A stretch of DNA of 64,000 bases from positions 248,001 to 312,000 of the forward strand of contig JADKEH010000002.1 of assembly GCA_016718155.1 (NCBI GenBank), given 5' to 3'. Numbering within the stretch: position 1 is the stretch's first letter; the number at the start of each line of letters is the position of its first letter. The notes beneath the pieces were generated by a model. The model did not search any database, was not told the DNA's origin, and worked only from the letters and a program-made list of their open reading frames with translations. The position numbers were made by a program, and so were the translations under genes. The stretch is from Candidatus Rhodoferax randersensis (GTDB taxonomy: Bacteria; Pseudomonadota; Gammaproteobacteria; Burkholderiales; Burkholderiaceae_C). Below are positions 17,248 to 25,687 of this stretch, piece after piece.

Positions 17248-19314
17248 ATGCCCGCCCACTCTGCCCCTGGGCCGCTTACCCAAGTACGCGGTGCCTGCCC
17301 CCACGACTGCCCCGACACCTGCGCCCTGTTGACCACCGTCGACAACGGCGTCGCGGTCCGGGTGCAGGGCAATCCGGACCACGCCCACACCGGCGGCACG
17401 CTGTGCACCAAGGTCTCGCGCTATCCAGAACGCACCTACCATCCCGAGCGCATCCTGCAGCCGCTCAAACGCGTCGGACCCAAGGGCGCCGGGCAGTTCG
17501 AGGCGGTGACTTGGGAGCAGGCGCTACAGGATATTGCCGCCAGACTGAGCGCCATTGCGGCGCGTGCACCGCAGGCCATCCTGCCTTACAGCTATGCCGG
17601 GACGATGGGTCTGGTGCAAGGTGACAGCATGTCCGCGCGCTTCTTCCACCGGCTGGGGGCGTCGCTGCTGGAGCGCACCATCTGTTCCGCGGCGGGTGGC
17701 GAGGGACTAACCCAGACGCTGGGCGGCAAAGTCGGCATGGGGGTGGAATTCTTTGCCGAGGCCAAGCTGATTCTGATCTGGGGTAGCAACGCCATCACCA
17801 GCACCCTGCATTTCTGGCGCTATGCGCAAATGGCCAAGCGCCAGGGTGCCAAGTTGATCTGCATCGATCCGCGCAAGAGCGAGACCGCCGACAAGTGCCA
17901 CGAACACATTGCCCTGCTGCCCGGCACCGACGGTGCCTTGGCGCTTGGGTTGATGCACGAGCTGATTCAGAACGATTGGCTGGATCATGACTACCTGGCG
18001 CGGTACACGCTGGGCTGGGAGGCCTTGCGCGAACGCGCCCTGCAGTGGCCCCCTGAACGGGTCGCCGCTGTCTGCGGCCTGCAAAGCGAGCAGGTGCGCG
18101 CGCTGGCGCGCGACTATGGCGCCTGCGCCCAGAGCCGCGAACCGGCCGCCATCCGCATGAACTACGGCATGCAACGGGTCCACGGCGGCGGCAATGCGGC
18201 GCGCTTGGTCGCATCGCTGCCCGCGCTGATTGGTGCCTGGCGCCACCGCGCCGGTGGTGTGCTGTTGTCAAGCTCCGGGCGTTTTCCGGTTGACCGGGCA
18301 GCCCTGCAGCGCCCTGACTTGCTGGCCGGCAAGGTGCCGCGCACGCTCAACATGGTGACGATTGGCGACGACTTGCTGCGCCCAAGCTCGCCCGCGTTCG
18401 GCCCGGCGATTGAGGCCCTGGTGGTGTACAACAGCAACCCCGTGGCGGTGGCGCCCGAGTCGCCCAAGGTGGTGCAGGGCTTCTCACGCGAGGACTTGTT
18501 CACGGTGGTGCTGGAACACTTTCAGACCGATACAGCCGACTACGCCGACTACCTTCTGCCGGCCACCACCCAGCTTGAGCACTGGGACGTGCACCTGAGC
18601 TATGGCCACACCGACGTGCTGCTGAATCAGCCCGCCATCGCGCCGCTGGGTCAATGCAAACCAAACACCCAGGTGTTCCGCGAGCTGGCCCACCACATGG
18701 GTTTTGAAGACGACTGTTTTCAGCAAGACGACCTGGCGCTGTGTCGCGCCGCCTATGGCCAGGCGGTCGATTTTGAGCAATTGCTGGCGCGGGGTTTCGC
18801 CACTTTGGCGCTTCCTGAGGCACCGTTTGCAGAAGGCAACTTCCCCACACCGTCAGGCAAGTGCGAGTTCTTCAGCGAACGCTTGGCCGCCAGCGGCCAG
18901 GATGGGCTACCCAACCATGTTCCCAACCATGAAGCGCTGGACAGCAACCCGGCCTACCCGCTGGCCATGATCTCGCCACCGGCCAGGAATTTCCTGAACT
19001 CCAGCTTCGTCAACGTCAAGAGCCTGCGCGAAAGCGAGGGCGAGCCCCTGCTGGAAATGCACGCGACCGATGCGGCCGCTCGGGGCCTGACACACGGCCA
19101 GACCGTGCGTGTGTTCAACCAGCGCGGCGAGTACCGCTGCAAACTCGCCATCTCGGATCGCGCCCGCCCATTCGTGGTCAACGGGCTGGGCGTGTGGTGG
19201 CGCAAGTTTGGCTTGGCCGGCACCAACGTCAACCAGGTAACCAGCCAGAAGCTGACGGACTTGGGACACGGTCCAACGTTTTATGACTGTCTGGTGGAAG
19301 TCGCTGCCTTGTGA
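17248..19314 (+). CDS. molybdopterin-dependent oxidoreductase (DMSO reductase superfamily)
   Basis: The 688-residue protein has the layout of a bis-molybdopterin guanine dinucleotide enzyme. An N-terminal 4Fe-4S site uses C17, C21, C25 and C53 (ACPHDCPDTC...TLCTK). TICSAAGGEG may carry the cysteine ligand of the metal. LICIDPRKSETA and the C-terminal molydopterin-binding domain (RVFNQRGEYRCK, GVWWRKFG) follow. No twin-arginine signal is present, so it should be cytosolic. It resembles formate dehydrogenase alpha-like single-subunit proteins, but the substrate is unknown. Its stop overlaps a GTG start of the glycosyltransferase gene (GTGA). Confidence 0.87.
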   Translation: MPAHSAPGPLTQVRGACPHDCPDTCALLTTVDNGVAVRVQGNPDHAHTGGTLCTKVSRYPERTYHPERILQPLKRVGPKGAGQFEAVTWEQALQDIAARLSAIAARAPQAILPYSYAGTMGLVQGDSMSARFFHRLGASLLERTICSAAGGEGLTQTLGGKVGMGVEFFAEAKLILIWGSNAITSTLHFWRYAQMAKRQGAKLICIDPRKSETADKCHEHIALLPGTDGALALGLMHELIQNDWLDHDYLARYTLGWEALRERALQWPPERVAAVCGLQSEQVRALARDYGACAQSREPAAIRMNYGMQRVHGGGNAARLVASLPALIGAWRHRAGGVLLSSSGRFPVDRAALQRPDLLAGKVPRTLNMVTIGDDLLRPSSPAFGPAIEALVVYNSNPVAVAPESPKVVQGFSREDLFTVVLEHFQTDTADYADYLLPATTQLEHWDVHLSYGHTDVLLNQPAIAPLGQCKPNTQVFRELAHHMGFEDDCFQQDDLALCRAAYGQAVDFEQLLARGFATLALPEAPFAEGNFPTPSGKCEFFSERLAASGQDGLPNHVPNHEALDSNPAYPLAMISPPARNFLNSSFVNVKSLRESEGEPLLEMHATDAAARGLTHGQTVRVFNQRGEYRCKLAISDRARPFVVNGLGVWWRKFGLAGTNVNQVTSQKLTDLGHGPTFYDCLVEVAAL

Positions 19315-20237
19315 CGCCATCATCCATGCCAGTCGCCGAATCCGCCAGCGTGTTGGCCGTCATTGTCAGCTACAAACCCGACCATGCACGCTTGCTTGCC
19401 TTGCTGGAATCGGTCGCAGGGCAAGTGAACCGCGTGGTAGTCGTGGACAACGGATCGTCGCACGAGACAGTGCAATATCTGCGTACTCTGAGGGCGCGCC
19501 TCGATTTCGAATTGATCGAGTTTGAGCAGAATCGCGGCATCGCCGCCGCACACAATGCCGGCATCCGACTGGCCAAGGACCGCAAGCACGAGTACGTGTT
19601 ACTGCTTGACCATGACAGTTGCCTTGAACCGCTTTGTGTCACGGCCTTGCTGCGCGCGCACCAACACTTACGCGACACAGGCGTGCGGCTGGCTGCAGTT
19701 GGCCCGCAGTACCGGGATGAAACGTCGGGCATGCCCGCGCCTTTCCTGCGGTACACGCGCTGGAGGTCGGTGAAGGTCTATCCGCGCAACGCACTCGACA
19801 CGGTCGAAGCCAGCGTGCTGATTTCCTCCGGCAGCCTGATTGCCGTTACCGCGATCGACGCAGTTGGCCCAATGGATGAAGGCTTGTTTGTCGATGGCGT
19901 GGATTGGGACTGGTGTTTTCGGGCGTCATCCCTGGGCTATCGCCTGTTCGGGATTGGCGGGGCATGCATGACGCACAGCCTGGGTGACAGTGGTCTTCGC
20001 CTCTGGCGTTGGGTCATTCCGCTGCACAGTCCGCTGCGGCACTACTATGCCTACCGCAACGCGATCCTGCTGTGCCGACGCTCGACCGTGCCCTGGTCCT
20101 GGAAGTTGCACTTCTCGTCGCGCCTCGTGATCCGTTTTGCGATCTACATGGTGCTGGCACCGCACCGGCTGCAACGTTGCCGCTTTATCTTGAGGGGAGT
20201 GGTGGATGGACTCGCAAATCGGTCGGGACCGATTTGA
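19311..20237 (+). CDS. family 2 glycosyltransferase (rhamnosyltransferase-like)
   Basis: The ~305-residue product is a GT-A fold glycosyltransferase. VLAVIVSYKPD opens the nucleotide-binding fold, VVVVDNGSS follows, EQNRGIAAAHNAGI is the family pattern and LLDHDS is the metal-binding DxD equivalent. FVDGVDWDWCFRASSLGY carries the ED-type catalytic region. C-terminal hydrophobic and aromatic residues suggest membrane association. Homologues transfer rhamnose or similar sugars onto O-antigen or exopolysaccharide. The GTG at 19311 overlaps the previous stop, and ATG 19326 is an alternative. No other polysaccharide genes are nearby. Confidence 0.87.
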   Translation: MTPSSMPVAESASVLAVIVSYKPDHARLLALLESVAGQVNRVVVVDNGSSHETVQYLRTLRARLDFELIEFEQNRGIAAAHNAGIRLAKDRKHEYVLLLDHDSCLEPLCVTALLRAHQHLRDTGVRLAAVGPQYRDETSGMPAPFLRYTRWRSVKVYPRNALDTVEASVLISSGSLIAVTAIDAVGPMDEGLFVDGVDWDWCFRASSLGYRLFGIGGACMTHSLGDSGLRLWRWVIPLHSPLRHYYAYRNAILLCRRSTVPWSWKLHFSSRLVIRFAIYMVLAPHRLQRCRFILRGVVDGLANRSGPI

Positions 20238-20278
20238 GTTTCCGGTGAACTGCATCTTGGGAGGTCGACAACCGACTG

Positions 20279-21022
20279 TCAGCCCCCCGCATCCTCCGCA
20301 ATCGCATTGGCCATGTAATCGATCTTCTTCTGCATGTCGGCCTCGCTGTCGGCGTAACATTGGGCGATCAGGCGGAACTCGTCCTGGATCTCGATGAAGG
20401 CATCCACCATGTCCGGATCGAAATGGCTGGCGCGCCCCTGGAAGATGACCTGCACGGCCTTGTCGTGCGAGACACCGGCCTTGTACACCCGGTCATTGGT
20501 CAGGGCGTCGTACACATCCGCAATAGCCATCAGCCGCGCGCTGACGGGAATGTGATCGCCGCTCAAGCCGTGGGGGTAGCCGGTACCGTCCCATTTTTCC
20601 TGATGCGACAGCGTCAACTCCTTGGCGGTTCTCAGAAATTCGATATCCCGCCCCAACGTCTTCTCGGCGTGTAGCAGCGCCTCGTAGCCCAGCGTGGTGT
20701 GGGTCTTCATGATCTCGAACTCGGCCATGGTCAGGCTGGCTGGTTTGAGCAGAATGCGGTCCGGGATACCAATCGTGCCCATGTCGTTCAGTGGCGCTGA
20801 CTGGTACAGGGCGGCTACCCGCTCGGGCGTCAGGGCCGCCGCGAAGCGGGGATGGTGCTTGAGTGCGTCCGCCAGAACCTTGAGGTAATGCTGCACCCGC
20901 AGGATGTGGTTGCGTGACTGGGACTCACGTGTTTCGGCCAAACTGGCCATGGCAAAAATGACCACGTCCTGAACCGATGCCGGTGCCGTCGTGGCTGGCG
21001 CTGATGCTTTATCTTGACTCAT
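20279..21022 (-). CDS. stand-alone HD-GYP domain protein with altered HD motif
   Basis: The 247-residue product matches the HD-GYP part of betaproteobacterial response regulators but has no receiver domain. Retained features are NHILRV (H39), KTHTTLG, SHQEKWDGTGYP (GYP at 147-149) and ARLMAIADVYDALTNDRVYK. The usual HDIGKIGIPD motif reads NDMGTIGIPD here, with N79 in place of the metal-binding histidine and T83 in place of the conserved lysine. HD-GYP proteins normally hydrolyse cyclic-di-GMP; these changes predict loss or alteration of activity. The ~15-residue N-terminus is alanine/threonine-rich. Confidence 0.85.
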   Translation of the reverse strand: MSQDKASAPATTAPASVQDVVIFAMASLAETRESQSRNHILRVQHYLKVLADALKHHPRFAAALTPERVAALYQSAPLNDMGTIGIPDRILLKPASLTMAEFEIMKTHTTLGYEALLHAEKTLGRDIEFLRTAKELTLSHQEKWDGTGYPHGLSGDHIPVSARLMAIADVYDALTNDRVYKAGVSHDKAVQVIFQGRASHFDPDMVDAFIEIQDEFRLIAQCYADSEADMQKKIDYMANAIAEDAGG

Positions 21023-21104
21023 GATCTTGCGGGTCCGAAGTTGGGGTCATTGCTACAGCACCCGATGTTACGGCCTGCGCCGACTGTCGGTCGAGTTTTC
21101 GCAG

Positions 21105-21860
21105 TCAGACTGCAGCAGCAGGCTCTGTGGTGTGGAACGGCGCCTGATAAAGCCACACCGGTCGCCCATCGGGGGCACTCAAGGCAGCATGCGGTCGCAG
21201 CGCTGGCGCCTCGAACTCCAAGCTGACCAGCCATGCGCCGGGCTGGAGCTGCTGCAGCGCCTTCTTGGTGGCCCTTGACATGCTCTCGGGGCGCTGGAAC
21301 AGGTAGACCATCTCATAGGGGCGCCAGTCGGCGCGCCAAATATCACCTTTGCGCACGTGGGCCCATGGGCAGCGCAAGGCACAAGCGGCACGCAGGGGCC
21401 AACTCCATTCCAGCCCATAGAAGCGGGATTGGGGATACGCCTGGCGCAACGCAATCAGTCCGTCGCCCAAACCACAACCTGCATCGAGCACCAGGGCACC
21501 GTCCGGCAGGGGTGCGTAGCGCGGCAACTCGCGCAGAGCATGGGCAGGGGTCGGGAACAAGGGCGCATCGCGCCACGCGTTCAGTGGATAGATCAGCAGC
21601 AACAGGGCCAAGGGCACCAGCCAGGCCCAGGCGGGAACACTCGCCAGACCCGAGATCGCCAGCGACAGCGGAAAGCCCAGTCCAATCAGTACGCGACGCC
21701 ACCAATTGGCACCCAGGCGGGTCAGCGCAATGCCCAGCGCGCTGGCCCCGATCATGGCGGCGGCCGGACTCAGACCCAAGTCTGCGGCACCGAGGAAAAA
21801 TCCCCAGGCGCAGGCCCACGCCAACAGCGCAGGCAAAGGCCAGAGCATGCTCAGCATCAT
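21105..21860 (-). CDS. membrane-anchored class I SAM-dependent methyltransferase
   Basis: The 251-residue product has three to four hydrophobic segments in residues 1-95 (for example LLAWACAWGFFLGAADLGL and WLVPLALLLLIYPL), followed by a Rossmann methyltransferase domain. Motif I is VLDAGCGLGDGLIALR and the acidic GLEWSW follows. YEMVYLFQRPESM and GAWLVSLEFEAP complete the fold. The target is unknown. It lies 8 bp downstream of parB on the same strand, so it is probably the last gene of the parA-hydrolase-parB operon; relatives sit at the same place in other Comamonadaceae as far as I remember. Confidence 0.8.
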   Translation of the reverse strand: MMLSMLWPLPALLAWACAWGFFLGAADLGLSPAAAMIGASALGIALTRLGANWWRRVLIGLGFPLSLAISGLASVPAWAWLVPLALLLLIYPLNAWRDAPLFPTPAHALRELPRYAPLPDGALVLDAGCGLGDGLIALRQAYPQSRFYGLEWSWPLRAACALRCPWAHVRKGDIWRADWRPYEMVYLFQRPESMSRATKKALQQLQPGAWLVSLEFEAPALRPHAALSAPDGRPVWLYQAPFHTTEPAAAV

Positions 21861-21868
21861 CGACTGCG

Positions 21869-22804
21869 TTACCGTTGAGCACCGCGCGTGAGTTTGTCGA
21901 TCAGACCATTGAGTTCGTCCAGGGAGCCGAACTGGATGCTCAGCTCGCCCATCTCCTCAACGCGCCCGGAGCGCTTGACCCGCTTCTTGATGTGCACTTC
22001 GACCTGGGCCGTCAGGAGATCGGACAATTCCTCCTCAACCCGCTTCAAATCGCGCGACTTCTCTTTCTTGGGCTTCGCTGAAGTCAAGGTGAACTCGGCG
22101 CTCAGCTTTTTAACCAAGCTCTCGGCCTCGCGCACCGACATTTTCTTGGTCGCAATCTGGTTGCCCGCCGTGATCTGGCTGGCACGGTCCAGCGCCAACA
22201 GCGCGCGGGCGTGCCCCATGTCGAGGTCGCCTGCCATCAACATGGTCTGCACCGGTTCGGCCAGATTGAGCAAACGCAGCAGGTTGCTGGCGGCACTGCG
22301 CGAGCGGCCCACGGCTTGCGCCGCCTGTTCGTGAGTGAGTCCAAACTCTTTGATCAAACGTTGCAGGCCCTGAGCTTCTTCCAAAGGATTGAGGTCTTCA
22401 CGCTGGATGTTCTCGATCAGCGCCATGGCCGCTGCGGCCTCGTCCGGGACATCGCGCACCAGCACCGGCACACTATCGAGCCCGGCCAGCCGGGCGGCGC
22501 GGAAACGCCGCTCGCCAGCGATGATCTCGTATTTGCCCTGGTTGGCGCCGTCCTTGAGCTGGCGTACCAGGATCGGCTGCATGATGCCCTGCGCCTTGAT
22601 CGACTCGGCCAACTCGTACAAGGCGCCCTCGTCCATGCGGGTGCGCGGCTGGTACTGGCCCGGCACCATGTCGGCCAGCAACAGCGAGGCAGGCAAGCCG
22701 GGGTTGGCGCCATCGGTGCCGGCACCGGCAAAAGTGTCATCGACTTTGGGGCCGAGCAGGGCTTCGAGTCCGCGGCCCAGGCCCTTGGGTTTCTTGGTGA
22801 CCAT
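21869..22804 (-). CDS. parB: chromosome partitioning protein ParB
   Basis: The 311-residue product is a chromosomal ParB. The N-terminal arginine patch segment GERRFRAARLAG, the QYQPRTRMDEG segment and the central helix-turn-helix (EFGLTHEQAAQAVGRSRSAASNLLRLL) are present, and a lysine-rich C-terminal dimerisation region ends the protein. ParB is a CTP-dependent clamp that loads at parS and spreads on DNA; ParA moves the complex. Four parS-like 16-mers lie 1.5-4.1 kb away. The parB start codon directly follows the stop of the hydrolase gene (TGA-ATG), indicating translational coupling. Confidence 0.94.
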   Translation of the reverse strand: MVTKKPKGLGRGLEALLGPKVDDTFAGAGTDGANPGLPASLLLADMVPGQYQPRTRMDEGALYELAESIKAQGIMQPILVRQLKDGANQGKYEIIAGERRFRAARLAGLDSVPVLVRDVPDEAAAAMALIENIQREDLNPLEEAQGLQRLIKEFGLTHEQAAQAVGRSRSAASNLLRLLNLAEPVQTMLMAGDLDMGHARALLALDRASQITAGNQIATKKMSVREAESLVKKLSAEFTLTSAKPKKEKSRDLKRVEEELSDLLTAQVEVHIKKRVKRSGRVEEMGELSIQFGSLDELNGLIDKLTRGAQR

Positions 22805-23377
22805 TCAGTTTTCCTTGTTGATTGTTGTGCCAGCCATCAGTAGCTGCAGCACCTGGCGCCCCTGCGGCCAATCGCCCAAACCGCTCTCGGCATTGAGGTG
22901 TCCACGCTGGCCCGCTTCCATGAAATCAGCACCCCAAGCCGTGGCAAAGGTTCGCGCCCGCGCCAGACCGCAAAATGGATCGTCGATACTGGCGAACAAC
23001 ACGGTTTTGAAGGGCAACCGGCCCATCGGCACCGGCGCCCAGCTCGGCAGCATCTGGCGTACATCGTCGCGTTCGGTATCCGGTGGCGCGACCAGCAGCG
23101 CGCCCTGGACCAGGTGGGAATTGCGGGAGTGCGCCGCCCAGGCCGCCACCAGCATGCAACCCAGGCTGTGCGCCGCCAACACCGCTGACGCGCGCCCCGC
23201 CGCCTCGCGCGCGAGCAACACCTCTTCCAGCCGGGCGATCCAGTCGCCGCGCAGCGGACGCATCCAGTCGTGCTGCTGCACGCGCAGGTAGCCGTGACTG
23301 GCCTCCCAGCGGGTTTGCCAATGGCCAGCACCGGAGTCTTGCCAGCCCGGCAGAATCAAAACGTCTTGAACACTCAC
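22805..23377 (-). CDS. RBBP9/YdeN-type alpha/beta hydrolase
   Basis: The 190-residue product is a small serine hydrolase. VLILPGWQDSGAGHWQTRWE opens the fold, AAHSLGCMLVAAW holds the nucleophile serine, FASIDDPFCGL gives the likely acid, and GHLNAESGLGDWPQG the histidine. The family is DUF1234/RBBP9 and its substrates are mostly unknown. The gene is inserted between parA and parB, and touches parB with no gap. A short AT-rich palindrome (GCTAT...ATAGC, 23383-23399) lies just upstream. Confidence 0.87.
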   Translation of the reverse strand: MSVQDVLILPGWQDSGAGHWQTRWEASHGYLRVQQHDWMRPLRGDWIARLEEVLLAREAAGRASAVLAAHSLGCMLVAAWAAHSRNSHLVQGALLVAPPDTERDDVRQMLPSWAPVPMGRLPFKTVLFASIDDPFCGLARARTFATAWGADFMEAGQRGHLNAESGLGDWPQGRQVLQLLMAGTTINKEN

Positions 23378-23436
23378 TTGCTATTCTTTTTATAGCTAAT
23401 CATGCAACTGGCAATTGGTCAAATCACCAGTTCCTT

Positions 23437-24243
23437 CTAGATTTTGGTGGAACCAGGCGCCATCCGTTCGATGCGCTCGACCATTTCCTGGGCAAACGCC
23501 ACAAACGCCTGCGCACCTTTGGAGGCGGGATCAAATACCACCCCCGGCACACCATAGCTGGGCGCCTCGGCCAGGCGCACGTTGCGCGGAATCACAGCGT
23601 TGAATACCTTCTCGCCAAAATGCGCCTTGAGCTGGTCGCTGACCTGCTGCTGCAGCGTGATGCGTGGGTCGAACATGACACGCAGCAGCCCGATGATGGC
23701 CAGATCCTTGTTCAAGTTCGCGTGCACCTGCTTGATGGTGTTGACCAGATCGGTCAGCCCTTCCAGCGCAAAGTACTCGCACTGCATCGGCACAATCACG
23801 CCATGGGCGCAGCACAGGCCGTTAAGCGTCAGCATCGACAGAGACGGGGGGCAGTCGATCAGGATGAAGTCATACTCCTGATCCACCTCGGCCATGGCCA
23901 GTTTCAAACGTTTCTCTCGCCGCTCGACGTCGACCAGTTCCACTTCGGCACCTGCGAGCTCGCGGTTGGCACCCAGGACGTCATAGCCGCAGCCAGCTTC
24001 GATCAGTTTCGGACTGGTGGTGCGCGCCTCGCGTACCGACGCGGATTCGAGCAACACGTCGTACACCGTCAGTTCGAGCTTGCGCTTGTCCACCCCGGAA
24101 CCCATGGTGGCGTTGCCTTGCGGATCAAGGTCCACCATCAGCACGCGCTGGCCGACCTTGGCGAGACCGGCCGCCAGATTGACGGTGGTGGTGGTCTTGC
24201 CAACGCCACCCTTCTGGTTGGCAACGCAAAAAATTTTGGCCAT
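23437..24243 (-). CDS. parA: chromosome partitioning ATPase ParA
   Basis: The 268-residue product is a ParA/Soj ATPase. The deviant Walker A motif KGGVGKTTT is near residue 11, followed by VDLDPQGNATMGSG and the Walker B-like DFILIDCPPSLSMLTLNGL. DNA-bound ParA-ATP provides the gradient that moves ParB-parS complexes. The start codon is at 24243, and a 15/16 parS match is 47-62 nt upstream at 24290-24305. The gene is downstream of mnmG-rsmG on the same strand, the classical origin-proximal order. Confidence 0.95.
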   Translation of the reverse strand: MAKIFCVANQKGGVGKTTTTVNLAAGLAKVGQRVLMVDLDPQGNATMGSGVDKRKLELTVYDVLLESASVREARTTSPKLIEAGCGYDVLGANRELAGAEVELVDVERREKRLKLAMAEVDQEYDFILIDCPPSLSMLTLNGLCCAHGVIVPMQCEYFALEGLTDLVNTIKQVHANLNKDLAIIGLLRVMFDPRITLQQQVSDQLKAHFGEKVFNAVIPRNVRLAEAPSYGVPGVVFDPASKGAQAFVAFAQEMVERIERMAPGSTKI

Positions 24244-24289
24244 GTGGGGGTGCTCAGTGGGAAAGGCGGGAACCGGAGACGGGCTTCAG

Positions 24290-24305
24290 GGTTTCACGTG
24301 AAACA
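24290..24305. promoter_or_regulatory. parS-like site 1
   Basis: GGTTTCACGTGAAACA matches the consensus TGTTTCACGTGAAACA at 15 of 16 positions. It lies just upstream of parA, so ParB bound here could also affect parAB transcription. Confidence 0.85.
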
Positions 24306-24321
24306 AAGACGACAGCGCCAC

Positions 24322-24936
24322 TCAGCGTGACACCGCCAGCTTCACGCCAAAGCCGATCAAGAACAGCCCGGCGATCTTTTCCAACACCCGCGACGCAGTG
24401 GGGTTGGCGCGGATGCGCTCGGCCAGAAAGTAGGTCAGCAGCACCGAGCACAGGCCATACAGGAAGGTGATGGCGGCAATGGTCGCGGCCATGAAGCCAT
24501 AGGTCAGCAGGCCCTGCTGGCGCGCCGGGTCCACGAACAAGGGGAAGAAGGCCATATAGAACAGGATGGCCTTGGGGTTGAGCAAGGTGATCATTAGCGC
24601 CTGGCGCAGGTAGTGGCCGGCGGTGATGTTGAGCACCGGCGCCGCACCGGGCTTGGCCAACAGCATCCTGAGGCCCAGCCACCCCAGGTAGGCGGCGCCA
24701 AGCCACTGCACCGCGTTGAAGGCATCCGGGTAGGCGGCCAACAAGGCAGCCACGCCCGCCACGGCCGACCACATCAACACCTGGTCGCCCAGTATCACGC
24801 CCAGCGTGGCACCCAGGCCGCCTACGATGCCACCCTTGCTGGTGGAGGTGATCAGGGCCAGATTGCCGGGGCCGGGGATCAGCAAGAAAACAATCACGGT
24901 GACGACAAAGGTGCCGTAGTCGGTTACGCCAAGCAT
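24322..24936 (-). CDS. LysE/RhtB-family amino acid exporter
   Basis: The 204-residue product has five to six hydrophobic segments and the LysE/RhtB pattern: FLLIPGPGNLALITSTSKGG near residue 20, WLGAAYLGWLGLRML, and LLNPKAILFYMAFFPLFV. Such inner-membrane carriers export amino acids such as homoserine, threonine or lysine, but the substrate cannot be called. The start at 24936 (AAAGAAACTCCC upstream) fits the family N-terminus better than the longer frame from 25029. The gene is inserted between rsmG and parA, an order I recall from other Comamonadaceae. Confidence 0.87.
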   Translation of the reverse strand: MLGVTDYGTFVVTVIVFLLIPGPGNLALITSTSKGGIVGGLGATLGVILGDQVLMWSAVAGVAALLAAYPDAFNAVQWLGAAYLGWLGLRMLLAKPGAAPVLNITAGHYLRQALMITLLNPKAILFYMAFFPLFVDPARQQGLLTYGFMAATIAAITFLYGLCSVLLTYFLAERIRANPTASRVLEKIAGLFLIGFGVKLAVSR

Positions 24937-25056
24937 GGGAGTTTCTTTTGAGGATGGAGTGGGTGAGTTTACGTTAGACAGCCTTGGGTTTTGGTCGGCT
25001 GTTTGCTGGGTCGGGACACTCTGTTGCATTGGAGTTGCCTGTAGGATGGCCCGGCT

Positions 25057-25138
25057 GGAGTGGCCATTGGGGTTTTACTCCGTGTCCCCCGGCCTGCGGC
25101 CTCCTCCTTTACCTACGTAAAACCCCAATGGCCACTCC
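25057..25138 (+). repeat. long hairpin element 1: 22-bp perfect arms around a 38-nt core
   Basis: The left arm 25057-25078 (GGAGTGGCCATT...TTTTAC) is the exact reverse complement of 25117-25138. Between them, 25079-25116 is a 38-nt core containing GGCCTGCGGCC, itself a small hairpin. The core is shared with element 2 in opposite orientation, but the arms are not. Confidence 0.92.
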
Positions 25139-25257
25139 TGCCTATGGTGTTGCGAGTTACCCCCACTTTTCGCACGGCGTGTACCGGTAAGCCAGGCCAC
25201 CGGAGTTTGGACGCCTGGCATGTCCCCCCGCCCCGCGAATTGCCCTGCGCGGATTTA

Positions 25258-25505
25258 ACGTGAAAGAACATCGTCATTGCGAACGCAGTGAAGCAATCCA
25301 TCACTTCCGGCGGCATGGATTGCCACGTCGCTTCGCGCCCTTCCATGAACCGGCGGTCATTGCGAGCGCAGCGCGGCAACCCATGACCCCAAAGTACGTG
25401 GATCGCCACGGCTTGCGGCCTCGCGACGACGAAACCTGTTCAAGGATCGTGTGCGGCTCCGACCCGGAACTGGCGACTCGCAATGACGGAGTTCTTCATG
25501 ATGTG
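25258..25505. repeat. CATTGCGAG-type interspersed repeat, copy 2
   Basis: The stretch opens CGTGAAAGAACATCGTCATT, the reverse complement of the closing end of copies 1 and 3, and contains two further CATTGCGAGCGCAGCG-like blocks before closing CGCAATGACGG. It looks like two or more elements joined together. Confidence 0.75.
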
Positions 25506-25554
25506 GGGCGGGCACGAGCCCATGTCAGCTAGCCGAGTGCAATGAGCGCGCGCA

Positions 25555-25640
25555 GATGGGTTGGGGGTTGCGTTTTGCGTAGGTAAAGGAGGAGGCCGAA
25601 GGCCGGGGGACACGGAGCAAAACGCAACCCCCAACCCATC
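25555..25640 (-). repeat. long hairpin element 2: 24-bp perfect arms around the same 38-nt core
   Basis: The left arm 25555-25578 (GATGGGTTGGGG...TTTTGC) is the exact reverse complement of 25617-25640. The 38-nt core 25579-25616, read on the minus strand, differs from the core of element 1 at one position (GGCCTTCGGCC instead of GGCCTGCGGCC). The element ends 47 bp downstream of rsmG and could act as its terminator, although no U-tract follows. Confidence 0.92.
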
Positions 25641-25687
25641 CACCACCACTCGCCCAACCCAACGAGCACGATCTCAAAGAACCAAGC

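Larger units (their letters stand above)
24937..25687. other. 751-bp repeat-rich gap between rsmG and lysE
   Basis: No gene is supported here. The region contains a long hairpin element at 25057-25138, a CATTGCGAG-type repeat at about 25258-25505 and a second, inverted hairpin element at 25555-25640. The two hairpin elements lie near the ends of the gap. Short open frames in this stretch run through the palindromes and are not convincing. Confidence 0.7.

Noticed and set aside
23383..23399. AT-rich palindrome GCTAT...ATAGC before the parB-linked hydrolase gene, and a similar stretch near 56690
   Set aside because: It is short. It resembles small AT-rich hairpins common in Comamonadaceae, but two weak examples do not support a named element.
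25258..25532. Short open frames within the repeats between rsmG and lysE
   Set aside because: The same peptides arise wherever the repeat family occurs, so they reflect repeat sequence and not a gene.
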